A stretch of DNA of 51,009 nucleotides from Stieleria tagensis. GTDB lineage: Bacteria > Planctomycetota > Planctomycetia > Pirellulales > Pirellulaceae. Each line of letters starts with the position of its first letter. The stretch's first letter is position 1. The notes below the pieces were generated by a model. The model was not told the origin of the DNA and ran no database searches. It saw only the letters and a program-made list of their open reading frames with translations. The stretch spans positions 1 to 51,009 of the forward strand of contig NZ_JAMYFE010000045.1 of assembly GCF_024129865.1 (NCBI RefSeq), in the 5' to 3' direction. Shown here piece after piece: positions 16,992 to 25,461 of this stretch. The position numbers and the translations under genes were made by a program.

Positions 16992-18008
16992 TTACCCTGC
17001 CATTGCGACTTCTTGGCCGATTTTCTCCAACAGATCATCAATGATCGCGTCCACGCTGACCCCTTCGGCTTGGCCTTCGAAGTTCAACATCACGCGGTGA
17101 CGCAAGACGGCGTGTGCGACCGATCGCAGGTCGTCTTTGCAGACATGGAAACGCCCATCCAACACGGCACCAATTTTGGCACACAGGATCAATGCTTGGG
17201 CGCCGCGTGGGCTGCTGCCATAGCGTACGAATTGACGAACCATGTCCGTGGCGGCTTCGTGTTCGGGATGAGTCCCCATGACCAACAAGATTGCATAGCG
17301 ACGGATCTCGTCGGCAATCGGAATGCGTCGTGACAAATCACGCAATTGCAATACGCGATCCGCCGAAACCACCTTGTCCGGCGGCTTCTGTTCGCCAGCC
17401 GTGGTGCGGTCCATGATCGTCTCCATTTCCTCGGTCGTCGGAAACGGCACCAGCAATTTCATCAAGAATCGGTCCAATTGGGCTTCCGGCAACGGATAGG
17501 TGCCTTCCATCTCCAAAGGGTTTTGCGTGGCCAACACAAAGAACACGCCTTCCAATTGATGTGAGGTCCCAGCCACTGTCACACTGTGTTCCTGCATCGC
17601 TTCGAGCAAAGCCGACTGAGTTTTGGGCGTCGCCCGGTTGATCTCGTCGGCCAGAACCACGTTGGCGAACAGCGGTCCGCGCTGAAACTCGAACGCTTTC
17701 TTGCCGTCATCACCTTCGACCAAAATGTTGGTCCCGATCAAATCGGCGGGCATCAAATCGGGTGTGAACTGAATGCGGCTAAACGGTGCCTCCAAAACTT
17801 CGCTAAGCGTTCGAACCAGCAACGTCTTGCCCAATCCGGGCACGCCTTCGAGCAACACGTGTCCGCCGGCGATCATTGAAATCAAGACCCCATCGACGAT
17901 CGGTTGCTGGCCCACAATTCGTTTGCCGACCTCGGTTCGCAACAGTTGGAATTCGTCACGAAATTTCGACAGTTCGCTGCGAAACTCATCTTCGCTTAAT
18001 TGCATCAT
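16992..18008 (-). CDS. MoxR-family AAA+ ATPase
   Basis: The 338-aa protein is a MoxR-type AAA+ chaperone. Walker A is GVPGLGKT (55-62) and Walker B is VVLADEIN (117-124). The AAA_3 core continues with ATPKTQSALLEAMQE, LATQNPLEMEGTYPLPEAQLDRF (sensor 1) and a C-terminal lid with GSSPRGAQALI (sensor 2 arginine) and AHAVLRHRV. It likely remodels or activates the VWA proteins encoded downstream. It is first in the four-gene operon; two Met codons open the frame at 18008. The 218-base gap to the divergent dehydratase gene should hold the promoter. Confidence 0.95.
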   Translation of the reverse strand: MMQLSEDEFRSELSKFRDEFQLLRTEVGKRIVGQQPIVDGVLISMIAGGHVLLEGVPGLGKTLLVRTLSEVLEAPFSRIQFTPDLMPADLIGTNILVEGDDGKKAFEFQRGPLFANVVLADEINRATPKTQSALLEAMQEHSVTVAGTSHQLEGVFFVLATQNPLEMEGTYPLPEAQLDRFLMKLLVPFPTTEEMETIMDRTTAGEQKPPDKVVSADRVLQLRDLSRRIPIADEIRRYAILLVMGTHPEHEAATDMVRQFVRYGSSPRGAQALILCAKIGAVLDGRFHVCKDDLRSVAHAVLRHRVMLNFEGQAEGVSVDAIIDDLLEKIGQEVAMAG

Positions 18009-18226
18009 CTAATGCCTGACGTGCGGTTGCTCGAATCCGGGACCGCCACCCGGCCATCCCCTGGCTACTAGTGATAACCGCTCCCGTCAGCCGATGCAAA
18101 GTATTTTGCGAAATTGATCAGACAGATCGTCTGATTCCTGCCAGATCGCACGTCGTCGACAGGGACGTTATCATTCCAGGAGAGAGCCACTCGCAATCGA
18201 ACCCCTTCCCAATGAACTGTGCCTGA

Positions 18227-19183
18227 ATGTCTGTCCCTGTGATTGAATTGGACGATGTCCGGTCGGCAGCGGACCGCATCCAACAGAGTGTGATTCGAAC
18301 ACCGGCAATTCGCTGCGAACGGTTGTCAAAACGGCTGGGATGCCAAATCGCATTGAAAGCGGAAAATCTGCAACACGTTGGCGCCTTCAAAGCTCGCGGC
18401 GCGGCGAATGCGGTGCTGTCGTTAAACGAGCACGATGCGTCACGCGGGGTGGTCACGCATTCATCCGGTAATCATGCCGCCGCGCTCGCCCGGGCAGCCG
18501 CACGACGCGGCATCCCCGCTCATGTCGTGATGCCCGACAACTCATCCGCCGTCAAAATCGCAGCGGTTCAGTCCTATGGTGTTCAACCGGTCTTCTGTCA
18601 GCCCAATGAAACCTCCCGCACAGAAACCGCCGAGGCACTGCGGCGCGAAACCGGGGCCACGTTTGTGCATCCCTACGAAACGCCAGCGGTGATCGCCGGC
18701 CAAGGCACGGTGGGTCTGGAATTGTTGCAGCAGATCGAATCGATCGATGCGATCCTGGTGCCGGTTGGCGGCGGCGGTTTGCTGGCCGGAATCCTGGTCG
18801 CCGTCAAATCGCTGCGTCCCGACGTGAAAGTTTTTGCGGTCGAACCAGCTTGGGCCGATGACACGGCACGCAGCCTGAGCATTGGATCACCGCAATCGCC
18901 AACACGTTATGACACGGTCGCTGATGGACTGAGAACTGGAATCGGACAAAATACGTTTCCAGTGATCCAGCGCTGGGTTGATGGTTTATTCTTGGTTAGC
19001 GAAAACGCGATCCTGTCAGCGATGCGACGGATAGCCGAAGACGCACACCTAGTCTGCGAACCGTCGGGCGCGGTCGCGCTGGCGGGGCTGATTGAAAACG
19101 CCGATGAATTTGCCGGGCAAACCGTCGGGGTCGTCATCAGTGGCGGCAATCTGGATTTCGCCGACTGCAAAATGGGACTTTAG
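18227..19183 (+). CDS. PLP-dependent threonine/serine dehydratase or racemase
   Basis: The 318-aa protein is a fold-type II PLP enzyme. The Schiff-base lysine is K55 in GAFKARGA, the substrate loop is SSGNHA (79-84), and the phosphate-binding glycine loop is GGGGLLAG (181-188). There is no C-terminal ACT regulatory domain, so it is of the short catabolic type (TdcB-like threonine dehydratase or serine racemase/dehydratase), not biosynthetic IlvA. Substrate choice cannot be read from the sequence. A SGGN motif near the C-terminus fits the family. It is followed 12 bases later by the DUF3859 gene. Confidence 0.88.
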   Translation: MSVPVIELDDVRSAADRIQQSVIRTPAIRCERLSKRLGCQIALKAENLQHVGAFKARGAANAVLSLNEHDASRGVVTHSSGNHAAALARAAARRGIPAHVVMPDNSSAVKIAAVQSYGVQPVFCQPNETSRTETAEALRRETGATFVHPYETPAVIAGQGTVGLELLQQIESIDAILVPVGGGGLLAGILVAVKSLRPDVKVFAVEPAWADDTARSLSIGSPQSPTRYDTVADGLRTGIGQNTFPVIQRWVDGLFLVSENAILSAMRRIAEDAHLVCEPSGAVALAGLIENADEFAGQTVGVVISGGNLDFADCKMGL

Positions 19184-19195
19184 CCGGACAACTTG

Positions 19196-19657
19196 ATGCC
19201 AAAACAGAAACCAGACGTACGCATTCGCACGTATGGAATCTATTCGAAATGGGATTCTGACTCCAAAGAGCTGCCTTCGTTTCAACGACAAACCGACCGT
19301 ATCTTGGCCAAGGTTGATGTCGAATTCGGGTTGATCATCAACGTCACCGGCGGCAAAAATTTGCCGCTCAGTTTTTGTATCGACCACCCCGGAATCCTGG
19401 ACGACCAAGGCAAGCGACGCCCGCCGTTTGAAGACGTGGTTTATGTCAAATCCAATGACTGGGATTTCTTTTTAGGCGACACGATCTGGGAACCGATCGA
19501 CGACAAACTGGGGCCTTGGCGGATGACGATGCAATTACAGGGCAAGACAGTCGTCGACCAGACCTTTGAACTGTATGCCGCCCCCAGGCGAGGCGACGCA
19601 ACCGATCGGCTGCGCCATCGATATCGCCTGCTGCGAATTTCCCTCGCGGCGCGGTAG
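19196..19657 (+). CDS. DUF3859-domain protein
   Basis: The 153-aa protein begins RIRTYGIYSKWDSD and has alternating strands with LSFCIDHPGI. It closes with GPWRMTMQLQGKTVVDQTFEL, the typical DUF3859 ending in which a strand pair packs against the core. It has no signal peptide. The function of the family is unknown. A TTG at 19193 precedes the ATG at 19196 and I take the ATG. The tail RRGDATDRLRHRYRLL is basic and looks like an unstructured extension. The stop is 12 bases from the convergent stop of the ThuA gene. Confidence 0.75.
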   Translation: MPKQKPDVRIRTYGIYSKWDSDSKELPSFQRQTDRILAKVDVEFGLIINVTGGKNLPLSFCIDHPGILDDQGKRRPPFEDVVYVKSNDWDFFLGDTIWEPIDDKLGPWRMTMQLQGKTVVDQTFELYAAPRRGDATDRLRHRYRLLRISLAAR

Positions 19658-19668
19658 CCGCAAGGTGG

Positions 19669-20676
19669 CTACAGATCTCGCGCACTGCTTTCGGTCGATG
19701 TCGGAAAGTCATCGGGAATTTCCGTCAGTGTGACTTTGCCCGTCGCCGCCCATTCCGTTCCACGCAGCAATGTGGTGATGAAGCCGACGCAACTGAACGA
19801 CACGGCATCATGCCCCATCGTCGTATGAAAGATTCGGCCTTTCCCGTAGTCGATCGTCATCAACATCGGTTCGTGCCGATCACTGCCTTTGTACTTTGGA
19901 TCGGCATAGGCGGTTGCCAGAATCGTCATGTTCTCGGCCGGTCCACGCAACTGCTGATACAATTCGTCTTTGGTGTGCAACCAACCGCTAGGCAAACCTT
20001 TGACGATCGGATGGTCGGGAGTACGGGTGACCAGACGGTATTCATGCGCCGGTCCGTGTCCGCCGCCCTTGCCCGGTGACGTGTCCCGAACCACTTTGCC
20101 GTCGTCGTTCAGATAAACATAGGGCCCCGATTGTTCGTCGCGGCCGTCCCAACCACCGAGTCCGATCATGCGATTGAACTGGTCCCAGGAACCAAACGAA
20201 TTGTCGGCAGCATGAATGACGACAAAACCACCGCCACCGCCAACGTATTCCTCAAGTGCCTGCTGTGTTTCTTCCGGCCAAGGTGCCGCTTTCCAACCGA
20301 AATTGCTGATCACGACGTCATAGTCGGAAAAGGTCGGTTTGAAATTGGGATCCGTTTTCGGCTCGTTCAATTCTTCGTAGGTTTGGCCATCATCAAGCGG
20401 GAATTGCTTCAACAGATCGCCGCCTTTCCATGTGTAGTGAGTCCGCGCGATATCAACTGTGAATCGACCGCTTTTTTCGAAAAACGATTTCATCATCGTC
20501 GTTGTTTGAGGCCAGGCACCGTGGTTGTTTTGCCCATCGATAATCAATGCTCGCAGCTTGCCATCACTGCTGGCATCTTGCGCAAGACTTGTGGAAACAG
20601 ATGCGAGGGCGATCACGGCCAGACAGACGATTGCCCCGATTCGAGAAACAAGGGTATCACGGACAGATCGATTCAT
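19669..20676 (-). CDS. Secreted ThuA-domain protein
   Basis: The 335-aa protein has a signal peptide (IGAIVCLAVIALASVSTSLAQ, cleaved near residue 32). The rest is a ThuA-like class I amidotransferase fold: RALIIDGQNNHGAW, a central YDVVISNFG, and ALEEYVGGGGGFVVIHAADNSF. Then come HEYRLVTRTPDHPIVKGLP and the C-terminal GRIFHTTMGHD. Planctomycetes encode many ThuA-like proteins, often near sugar or sulfatase genes. Here the neighbours are unrelated and the substrate is unknown. The catalytic Cys of glutamine amidotransferases is absent, as usual in ThuA. The start is the ATG at 20676. Confidence 0.85.
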   Translation of the reverse strand: MNRSVRDTLVSRIGAIVCLAVIALASVSTSLAQDASSDGKLRALIIDGQNNHGAWPQTTTMMKSFFEKSGRFTVDIARTHYTWKGGDLLKQFPLDDGQTYEELNEPKTDPNFKPTFSDYDVVISNFGWKAAPWPEETQQALEEYVGGGGGFVVIHAADNSFGSWDQFNRMIGLGGWDGRDEQSGPYVYLNDDGKVVRDTSPGKGGGHGPAHEYRLVTRTPDHPIVKGLPSGWLHTKDELYQQLRGPAENMTILATAYADPKYKGSDRHEPMLMTIDYGKGRIFHTTMGHDAVSFSCVGFITTLLRGTEWAATGKVTLTEIPDDFPTSTESSARDL

Positions 20677-20846
20677 AGGAACGTTGCTTTGGGGAATAGA
20701 GGGGGCTGATTGGGAAACGACGATTGTATACCGATCGATGACGCGGTGGCGGTTTACAAAAAACAGCCGCTGTCCGAGTTCAATCGGGCAGCGGCCGCTG
20801 GCACATTTTCTGCGATGGAATCACCCGACCCGAGGCCGACATCCCG

Positions 20847-21026
20847 TTACGGTTTGGTTTTCTCCGAATCCATCGCGTTCTCGCCTTCAGCAATCATTCG
20901 CTCGTAATCGGCGAGGGCTTGCTGGTCGGTGTTCTCCATCACATTGGTCGGCTGTTTGGCACCACATCCGGCACTGACGGGCAACAGGCTGACCGCGCAA
21001 CAGCAGATTGCAAACATTCGATTCAT
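20847..21026 (-). CDS. Small putative lipoprotein downstream of DUF1559 gene
   Basis: This 59-aa protein starts MNRMFAICCCAVSLLPVSAGCGAK and continues as a short polar tail with Gln, Asp, Glu and Lys. The hydrophobic segment followed by SAGCG looks like a lipoprotein signal, though Ser rather than Leu stands at -3. The ATG is 32 bases after the DUF1559 stop on the same strand. Planctomycete DUF1559 genes are very often followed by a small lipoprotein of this kind, which supports a real gene despite its size. The function is unknown; a partner of the pilin-like product is inference. Confidence 0.65.
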   Translation of the reverse strand: MNRMFAICCCAVSLLPVSAGCGAKQPTNVMENTDQQALADYERMIAEGENAMDSEKTKP

Positions 21027-21058
21027 TACAAAGTCACTCTGGTTGGTGTTCTTTCAGG

Positions 21059-22303
21059 TTACTGATTGAGTTGTTCTTGAATGGTTTCACGACTGGCTTT
21101 GGTGCCCAGGGCACCCCACAAACCATAGGGGCTCTGGCTGCCGGGTGCCTGCGATCCGGTTCCATTTAACCATACCATCCCGGCACGACTGTTACCGGCC
21201 TCGACCGAATCAGTCATGAACACCACCGCTCCATCACCCATCAAAATATGAGCCCCGCCCTGGTGCCGACTCGACGGCGGAGCGAGGAAGGTACCGCCGG
21301 GGTTGCGCTGGGCACAAATGGCTTGGTTCGGTGGCAAGATGGTGTGGGCGCCCGTCATCTCGACACGGTGATCCGCCCAACGGAATCCACGGCCCTCCAC
21401 CGCATTCATCATCTGTAAACCGGGCACCCAAAACTGTGGACGCTCGGGATCCAGGTAATTCTCATCGATGCACCAACTGGGATTGTCGCGAATCAAATCC
21501 AACGCCTGAGTCGGCTCGTGGTCGGCCAATGTTCTCGCATCACGGTCACCCAGGTCGGTCGCTATCTCGGCCATCGCAATCGTGTTGGACAGGCCGTCAA
21601 GGACATCGCGGAACTTGGCCCGTTTATGCTGGACGAACATGCCACGATCCGCCGCATTGGAGTTCTGCGACCAACCCGAATGTTCGGGATACCCGCCCGT
21701 TGAATCGAATTGGCGTCCGCCACGAATCGACCAGTAATAGGAATCACCCAACGAGACCGCGTAGTTGGTTCGCCCCAGCGCCGGCAATCCGACTCCGGGG
21801 TCACTCGGACAGCGCAGGGTCGGCACCTCAGTCGACCAAGCAATGTAACGCGCTTGTGTCGGCACCGGCCCCATCGGTGGCCAAGGCGGACTGTAAAGCA
21901 CTGTCGGATCGGTCGCATCACGTGGATTAGGATTTGAAATCTGGTCCCAAATACCTTGCTGTTCCATGAACGGTGTCAGCCCCACCAGCGCGCTCAACCG
22001 CCAAGAATTGGAATGGGAGTGCGTCGTCCACCAATTTGATGTTGGTCCCGCATTGCCAAATGGCGGTGCCGCGCCGCCAGCGCTGTGGGTGCCGACACCC
22101 TGCATCGGCAACTCTTTGTAGGCCGCATGGTAATTGTGAACGGCAATCCCGATCTGGCGAAAGTTGTTGCTACAACTCATGCGGCGGGCCGCTTCACGGG
22201 CGGCTTGAACCGCCGGCAGCAACAAGCCGACCAAGATGCCGATGATCGCAATCACCACCAATAATTCCACCAACGTGAAACCACCGCGTCTCTCTCTGGA
22301 CAT
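21059..22303 (-). CDS. DUF1559 prepilin-like protein
   Basis: The 414-aa protein has a type IV pilin-style N-terminus: [18 protein letters not shown], with the Gly-Phe cleavage site, the conserved Glu at +5 and a hydrophobic helix to about residue 33. [26 protein letters not shown] follows, the hallmark of DUF1559. The C-terminal [17 protein letters not shown] is the family's His/Asp-Gly motif. It is likely processed by prepilin peptidase and displayed on the envelope. The family is massively expanded in Planctomycetota. GGAG 7 bases before the ATG gives a good ribosome-binding site. The 187-base leader contains a small hairpin with a T-run near 22340-22356. Confidence 0.95.
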   Translation of the reverse strand: MSRERRGGFTLVELLVVIAIIGILVGLLLPAVQAAREAARRMSCSNNFRQIGIAVHNYHAAYKELPMQGVGTHSAGGAAPPFGNAGPTSNWWTTHSHSNSWRLSALVGLTPFMEQQGIWDQISNPNPRDATDPTVLYSPPWPPMGPVPTQARYIAWSTEVPTLRCPSDPGVGLPALGRTNYAVSLGDSYYWSIRGGRQFDSTGGYPEHSGWSQNSNAADRGMFVQHKRAKFRDVLDGLSNTIAMAEIATDLGDRDARTLADHEPTQALDLIRDNPSWCIDENYLDPERPQFWVPGLQMMNAVEGRGFRWADHRVEMTGAHTILPPNQAICAQRNPGGTFLAPPSSRHQGGAHILMGDGAVVFMTDSVEAGNSRAGMVWLNGTGSQAPGSQSPYGLWGALGTKASRETIQEQLNQ

Positions 22304-22490
22304 GTCAGGCTCCGGAACGATGTGAAAGAATGTAAAAATGCTCTTTCAGCATAGGACCACTACCGGCCAGCACGCTAACGAAAAACACGTTTTAAAGTGA
22401 ATTTCAGCCCCGATAGCTGGGGATCACCTGATTGGCCAACCGAGCGATCACAATCGCCGACCGATCCACACCAAACTTCAATTCAGATGC

Positions 22491-23267
22491 TCAGCGACCG
22501 TCACGCAACCGGTACCCCAGAAAGTTGTCCAATTCAGGTTCCGCTTCGATTTTGGCGACCGTTTTCTCGATGTCGTATTCGACTCGATGAAAGACCACTC
22601 GCTCGTCGTCCAACACGACGTAGCAACTGCGTGGATCCAAATCGCGAGGCTGTCCGACACTACCGACGTTGATCATCAACCGGGTGTCGCTGTCACGAAT
22701 GTCGTATCCCTCGGCCAAATCGTCGGGTCGAATGAATTCCAATTCAGTCGTAAACACACCGGGGACGTGGGTGTGACCTTGGAAACACAAATGCGGCACC
22801 AGTGAAAACAGCTTCTCCATCTTTTTGCTGTTCTGGATGTCATCGGGCATTACGTACTCATTGGTCGGCCCGCGAGGAGACCCGTGGACGAACAGGGTGT
22901 TTTCTTCCCGAACGGTACGGGGTAACCCGCACAGAAAATCCATTCTTTGCCGCGCCGGACTGGGACCGTCCTTGCTACCATCGTGGTCAGAGTTTTTTTC
23001 GAGTTGGCTGCGCGTCCAAAAGATCGCTTGCTCGGCCGCCGCATTGAATCCTTCGGGATCAAACAGCGCGCTGCTGTCGTGGTTTCCCAACACACAAAAA
23101 TCAAATCCCATCACCACATTCAAACATTCGCAGGGCTGCGGCCCATAACCGACCACATCCCCCAGACAAACGATGCGGTCGACGTTTTGTGTTTGGACAT
23201 GTGCCATCACTGACTCGAGCGCCGTCAGGTTGCCGTGAATGTCGCTTAGAATCGCAGTTCGAGTCAC
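22491..23267 (-). CDS. Metallophosphoesterase, YfcE/MJ0936-like (copy B)
   Basis: The 258-aa calcineurin-like phosphoesterase carries the full two-metal set: SDIHGN (7-12), GDVVGYGP, GNHDS, VHGSPRG and GHTHVPG. The GSVGQPRD segment near the C-terminus is typical of the MJ0936/YfcE group, which hydrolyses phosphodiesters including cyclic nucleotides in vitro. The start is GTG at 23267; no better start is present and DIHGN lies where expected. The upstream gene (23376-24146) is a close paralogue with the same motifs (DP-GFN-A-QAI-WTR-QL, HGSPR-PTNEYV, GVFTT--EFI-PD), so this is a tandem duplication. The natural substrate is unknown. Confidence 0.88.
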   Translation of the reverse strand: MTRTAILSDIHGNLTALESVMAHVQTQNVDRIVCLGDVVGYGPQPCECLNVVMGFDFCVLGNHDSSALFDPEGFNAAAEQAIFWTRSQLEKNSDHDGSKDGPSPARQRMDFLCGLPRTVREENTLFVHGSPRGPTNEYVMPDDIQNSKKMEKLFSLVPHLCFQGHTHVPGVFTTELEFIRPDDLAEGYDIRDSDTRLMINVGSVGQPRDLDPRSCYVVLDDERVVFHRVEYDIEKTVAKIEAEPELDNFLGYRLRDGR

Positions 23268-23375
23268 AGAGCTAGGTGGAGTTTAGGAACGAATGGAAGC
23301 GAACGTTGACGAACCTTCACCGAGACGACCGGAGAACGCGGGGAAGGAAACCCGTCCGTCAATGGGAGACAACGG

Positions 23376-24146
23376 CTAGCGACCGTGTTTGATTCGGTCA
23401 CCGAGCGCGTCGGACAAATCCGCCTGGGCGTAGATTTTGTTCGCAGTGGTTTCGATGTCATACACGACACGTCGAAAGTTGACCAAGGGGCCGCCGGGGG
23501 CATCTTTGTCGAGCACGACGTAGCAGGCGCGCGAATCTTCATCGCGTGGTTGGCCGACGCTACCGACATTGATCATCGCTTTTTCGCTACCCAACTGGTA
23601 CTGGTAATCGCATTCATCGGGTTGGATGAATTCACAATTGGTGGTGAACACACCGGGCAGGTGGGTGTGTCCCATGAAGCAATATTGTTTGACCTTGCCA
23701 AACAAGATTTCCATCTTCCGCTGATCAAAAATGTATTCCGGAAAAACGTATTCGTTGGTCGGGTCTCGGGGTGATCCATGAACGAATTTGTAGCTGTCGT
23801 CGTCGTCGTGATAACGAGGCAGTTCACCTAAGAAATCCCAGCGACCGTTGACTTGAGTGGCCGAGCCCGGCCCATTGTCCAGCTGGTCGCGGGTCCAATA
23901 GATCGCTTGTAACGCCATCGGATTGAACCCGTCGGGATCGAACAGGGCCGCTTGGTCGTGGTTGCCCAAAATCGTGACTTTGGCGTTGGACATGACTTGG
24001 TCCAAGCACTCGCAGGGGTTCGGCCCATAGCCAATGATATCGCCCAGACAGTAAATTTCATCAACCGACTGGGAACGGATATCGTCCAGAACCGCGAGCA
24101 GCGCTTCAAGATTGCCGTGAATGTCGCTAATCAGGGCTCGCTTCAC
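23376..24146 (-). CDS. Metallophosphoesterase, YfcE/MJ0936-like (copy A)
   Basis: The 256-aa protein has motifs SDIHGNLEALLAVLDDI, GDIIGYGPNPCECL, GNHDQAALFDPDGFN, VHGSPRDPTNEYV and GHTHLPGVFTT, with NVGSVGQPRDEDSR at the C-terminus. All phosphoesterase metal ligands are visible. The frame is open to 24293, but the GTG at 24146 has AGGA about 10 bases upstream and places the first metal motif at residue 7, matching copy B, which also starts with GTG. Copy B follows after 108 bases. tsaB is transcribed divergently, 155 bases away. Cell location is cytoplasmic, as there is no signal peptide. Confidence 0.88.
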   Translation of the reverse strand: MKRALISDIHGNLEALLAVLDDIRSQSVDEIYCLGDIIGYGPNPCECLDQVMSNAKVTILGNHDQAALFDPDGFNPMALQAIYWTRDQLDNGPGSATQVNGRWDFLGELPRYHDDDDSYKFVHGSPRDPTNEYVFPEYIFDQRKMEILFGKVKQYCFMGHTHLPGVFTTNCEFIQPDECDYQYQLGSEKAMINVGSVGQPRDEDSRACYVVLDKDAPGGPLVNFRRVVYDIETTANKIYAQADLSDALGDRIKHGR

Positions 24147-24301
24147 TTTGGTAGGTCCTGGAAGGTGAAAATGGCAGGCGGTTGAATTTGCATCGGAATC
24201 GCGGATTGTAAAGGTAACCAAATTTTCGCGGCAATCCCACGGTGTGGGGTGGATTCCATCAATCAGACACCACAAAACCTTCAAAGTCGTCACGTCCTAC
24301 C

Positions 24302-25024
24302 ATGTTACAGATCGCGCTCGAAACAATTGGAAAGTCTGGTTCGCTGGCCGTTTTGGACCAGGAAACCGTCGTTTGGCAGCGCAGTTTTGGCGATGATCGA
24401 CGGACAGCCGCCGTGCTGGCGGTACACCTGGATGCTGCGGTGCGTTGGTGCGAGGACCAACAGCAAGCGATCCAGTGGGTGTCTGTCGCGGTCGGACCAG
24501 GATCCTTTACAGGGCTGCGAATCGGCATCACCACCGCCAAAACGCTTGCCTATGCGATGCATTTACCGACGGTTCCGGTCGGCTCGCTGGCTGCAATCGC
24601 CGCCGCAATCGAGCCCGCTCCCGAAATCGCCCGAATCCTGGTGGGTCTGAATGCCTACCGCGGCCAGGTATTCGCCGCCGAGTTTGACACCGCCACCTTG
24701 CGGGACATTGCGCCGCCTGCGACAGCGGCGTTTTCAGTCGAAGTGCTGTCCCGCGACCAATGGAATCAGCGGGTCAGCAGCACCGCTGGGAGCGTCGCCA
24801 GTGATGGCGGTGTGGCCCTGGCCGGCGATCTGTCGATCATTCCCAGCGAATGGACGGGGCTGTTCCAGGCGCCGCAGCCCAACACTGCGGTCGGTGTCGG
24901 ACGAATCGCCAACCGCCTGGTCGAGCGTCAATCTCCATCCTGTAGCGCCCAGATCGATCCATTTTCGCTGTCGGCGCGGTACGTCAAACTGAGTGCGGCT
25001 GAGGAGCAGGCAGCGTCACGCTGA
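24302..25024 (+). CDS. tsaB: tRNA threonylcarbamoyladenosine biosynthesis protein TsaB
   Basis: This 240-aa ASKHA-fold protein partners TsaD and TsaE in making the universal t6A modification at A37 of tRNAs reading ANN codons. The N-terminal MLQIALETIGKSGSLAVL is the usual first strand pair. VAVGPGSFTGLRIGITTAKTLAYA (about 63-86) is the diagnostic motif. GLNAYRGQVFAAEF matches the middle region (DARR-EVY in E. coli). The open frame begins upstream, but the ATG at 24302 gives the family start. The 3' end overlaps the convergent small gene by 41 bases. TsaD and TsaE are not in the window. Confidence 0.92.
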   Translation: MLQIALETIGKSGSLAVLDQETVVWQRSFGDDRRTAAVLAVHLDAAVRWCEDQQQAIQWVSVAVGPGSFTGLRIGITTAKTLAYAMHLPTVPVGSLAAIAAAIEPAPEIARILVGLNAYRGQVFAAEFDTATLRDIAPPATAAFSVEVLSRDQWNQRVSSTAGSVASDGGVALAGDLSIIPSEWTGLFQAPQPNTAVGVGRIANRLVERQSPSCSAQIDPFSLSARYVKLSAAEEQAASR

Positions 25025-25283
25025 TCGATTCTTGCGAACGCCGCACCCCATCGGTGCCGTAATAGATCGTCAATTTTTTGCGATCATCGTAAACCGCGGT
25101 CAGTTTCACGCTCCGCGGTCCATGCAGACAAAAGTACAACCCACAGGTTTCACCGCCACGCCTCACCGGGCGTCGGGTCAACGGAAATTGTCCTGGTTCA
25201 AGTTGACCGATCCGGCATAGATAGCCCTCGACGTGTTGACAGAATTGTTCCAAAGAAACGGTTTGCGGCGAAAACCCAATCAT
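24984..25283 (-). CDS. Small conserved-looking hypothetical protein
   Basis: The 99-aa protein contains CGLYFCLHGPRSVKLTAVYDD-KLTIYYGTDGVR, a segment that looks like a folded beta-rich core, preceded by a helix (LEQFCQHVEGYLCRIGQL). I do not recognise a named family, but such short proteins with a YFCLHGPR motif appear to recur in planctomycetes. It has no signal or membrane segment. The 3' end overlaps tsaB tail-to-tail by 41 bases. The start is the ATG at 25283; the ribosome-binding site is poor. Confidence 0.55.
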   Translation of the reverse strand: MIGFSPQTVSLEQFCQHVEGYLCRIGQLEPGQFPLTRRPVRRGGETCGLYFCLHGPRSVKLTAVYDDRKKLTIYYGTDGVRRSQESISVTLPAPQPHSV

Positions 25284-25461
25284 GCAGCCAGATCACTCGG
25301 GAGGAGAAGAAATGTCATTCGGGGAATCGCATTCCCCGCCAGCAGAATCGACCGCGGTCAGCCGACTTCGCTGGGTTGGCAGCGTTGGTATCGGCGGAGA
25401 AACCTCGGAAGATTAGTTTCCCAGAAAAGCTACAGATACGGGCGGTCGCTGAGCCGGCGGA

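Noticed and set aside
11219-18008. Anti-phage MoxR-VWA defence system
   Set aside because: The operon matches the widespread housekeeping MoxR/DUF58/BatA type. There is no nuclease, reverse transcriptase or mobile context.
22338-22358. ATGCT-GAAAG-AGCAT-TTTTT as an attenuator before DUF1559
   Set aside because: The stem is only 5 bp and A/T-rich at its ends, which is too weak to support a terminator without expression data.
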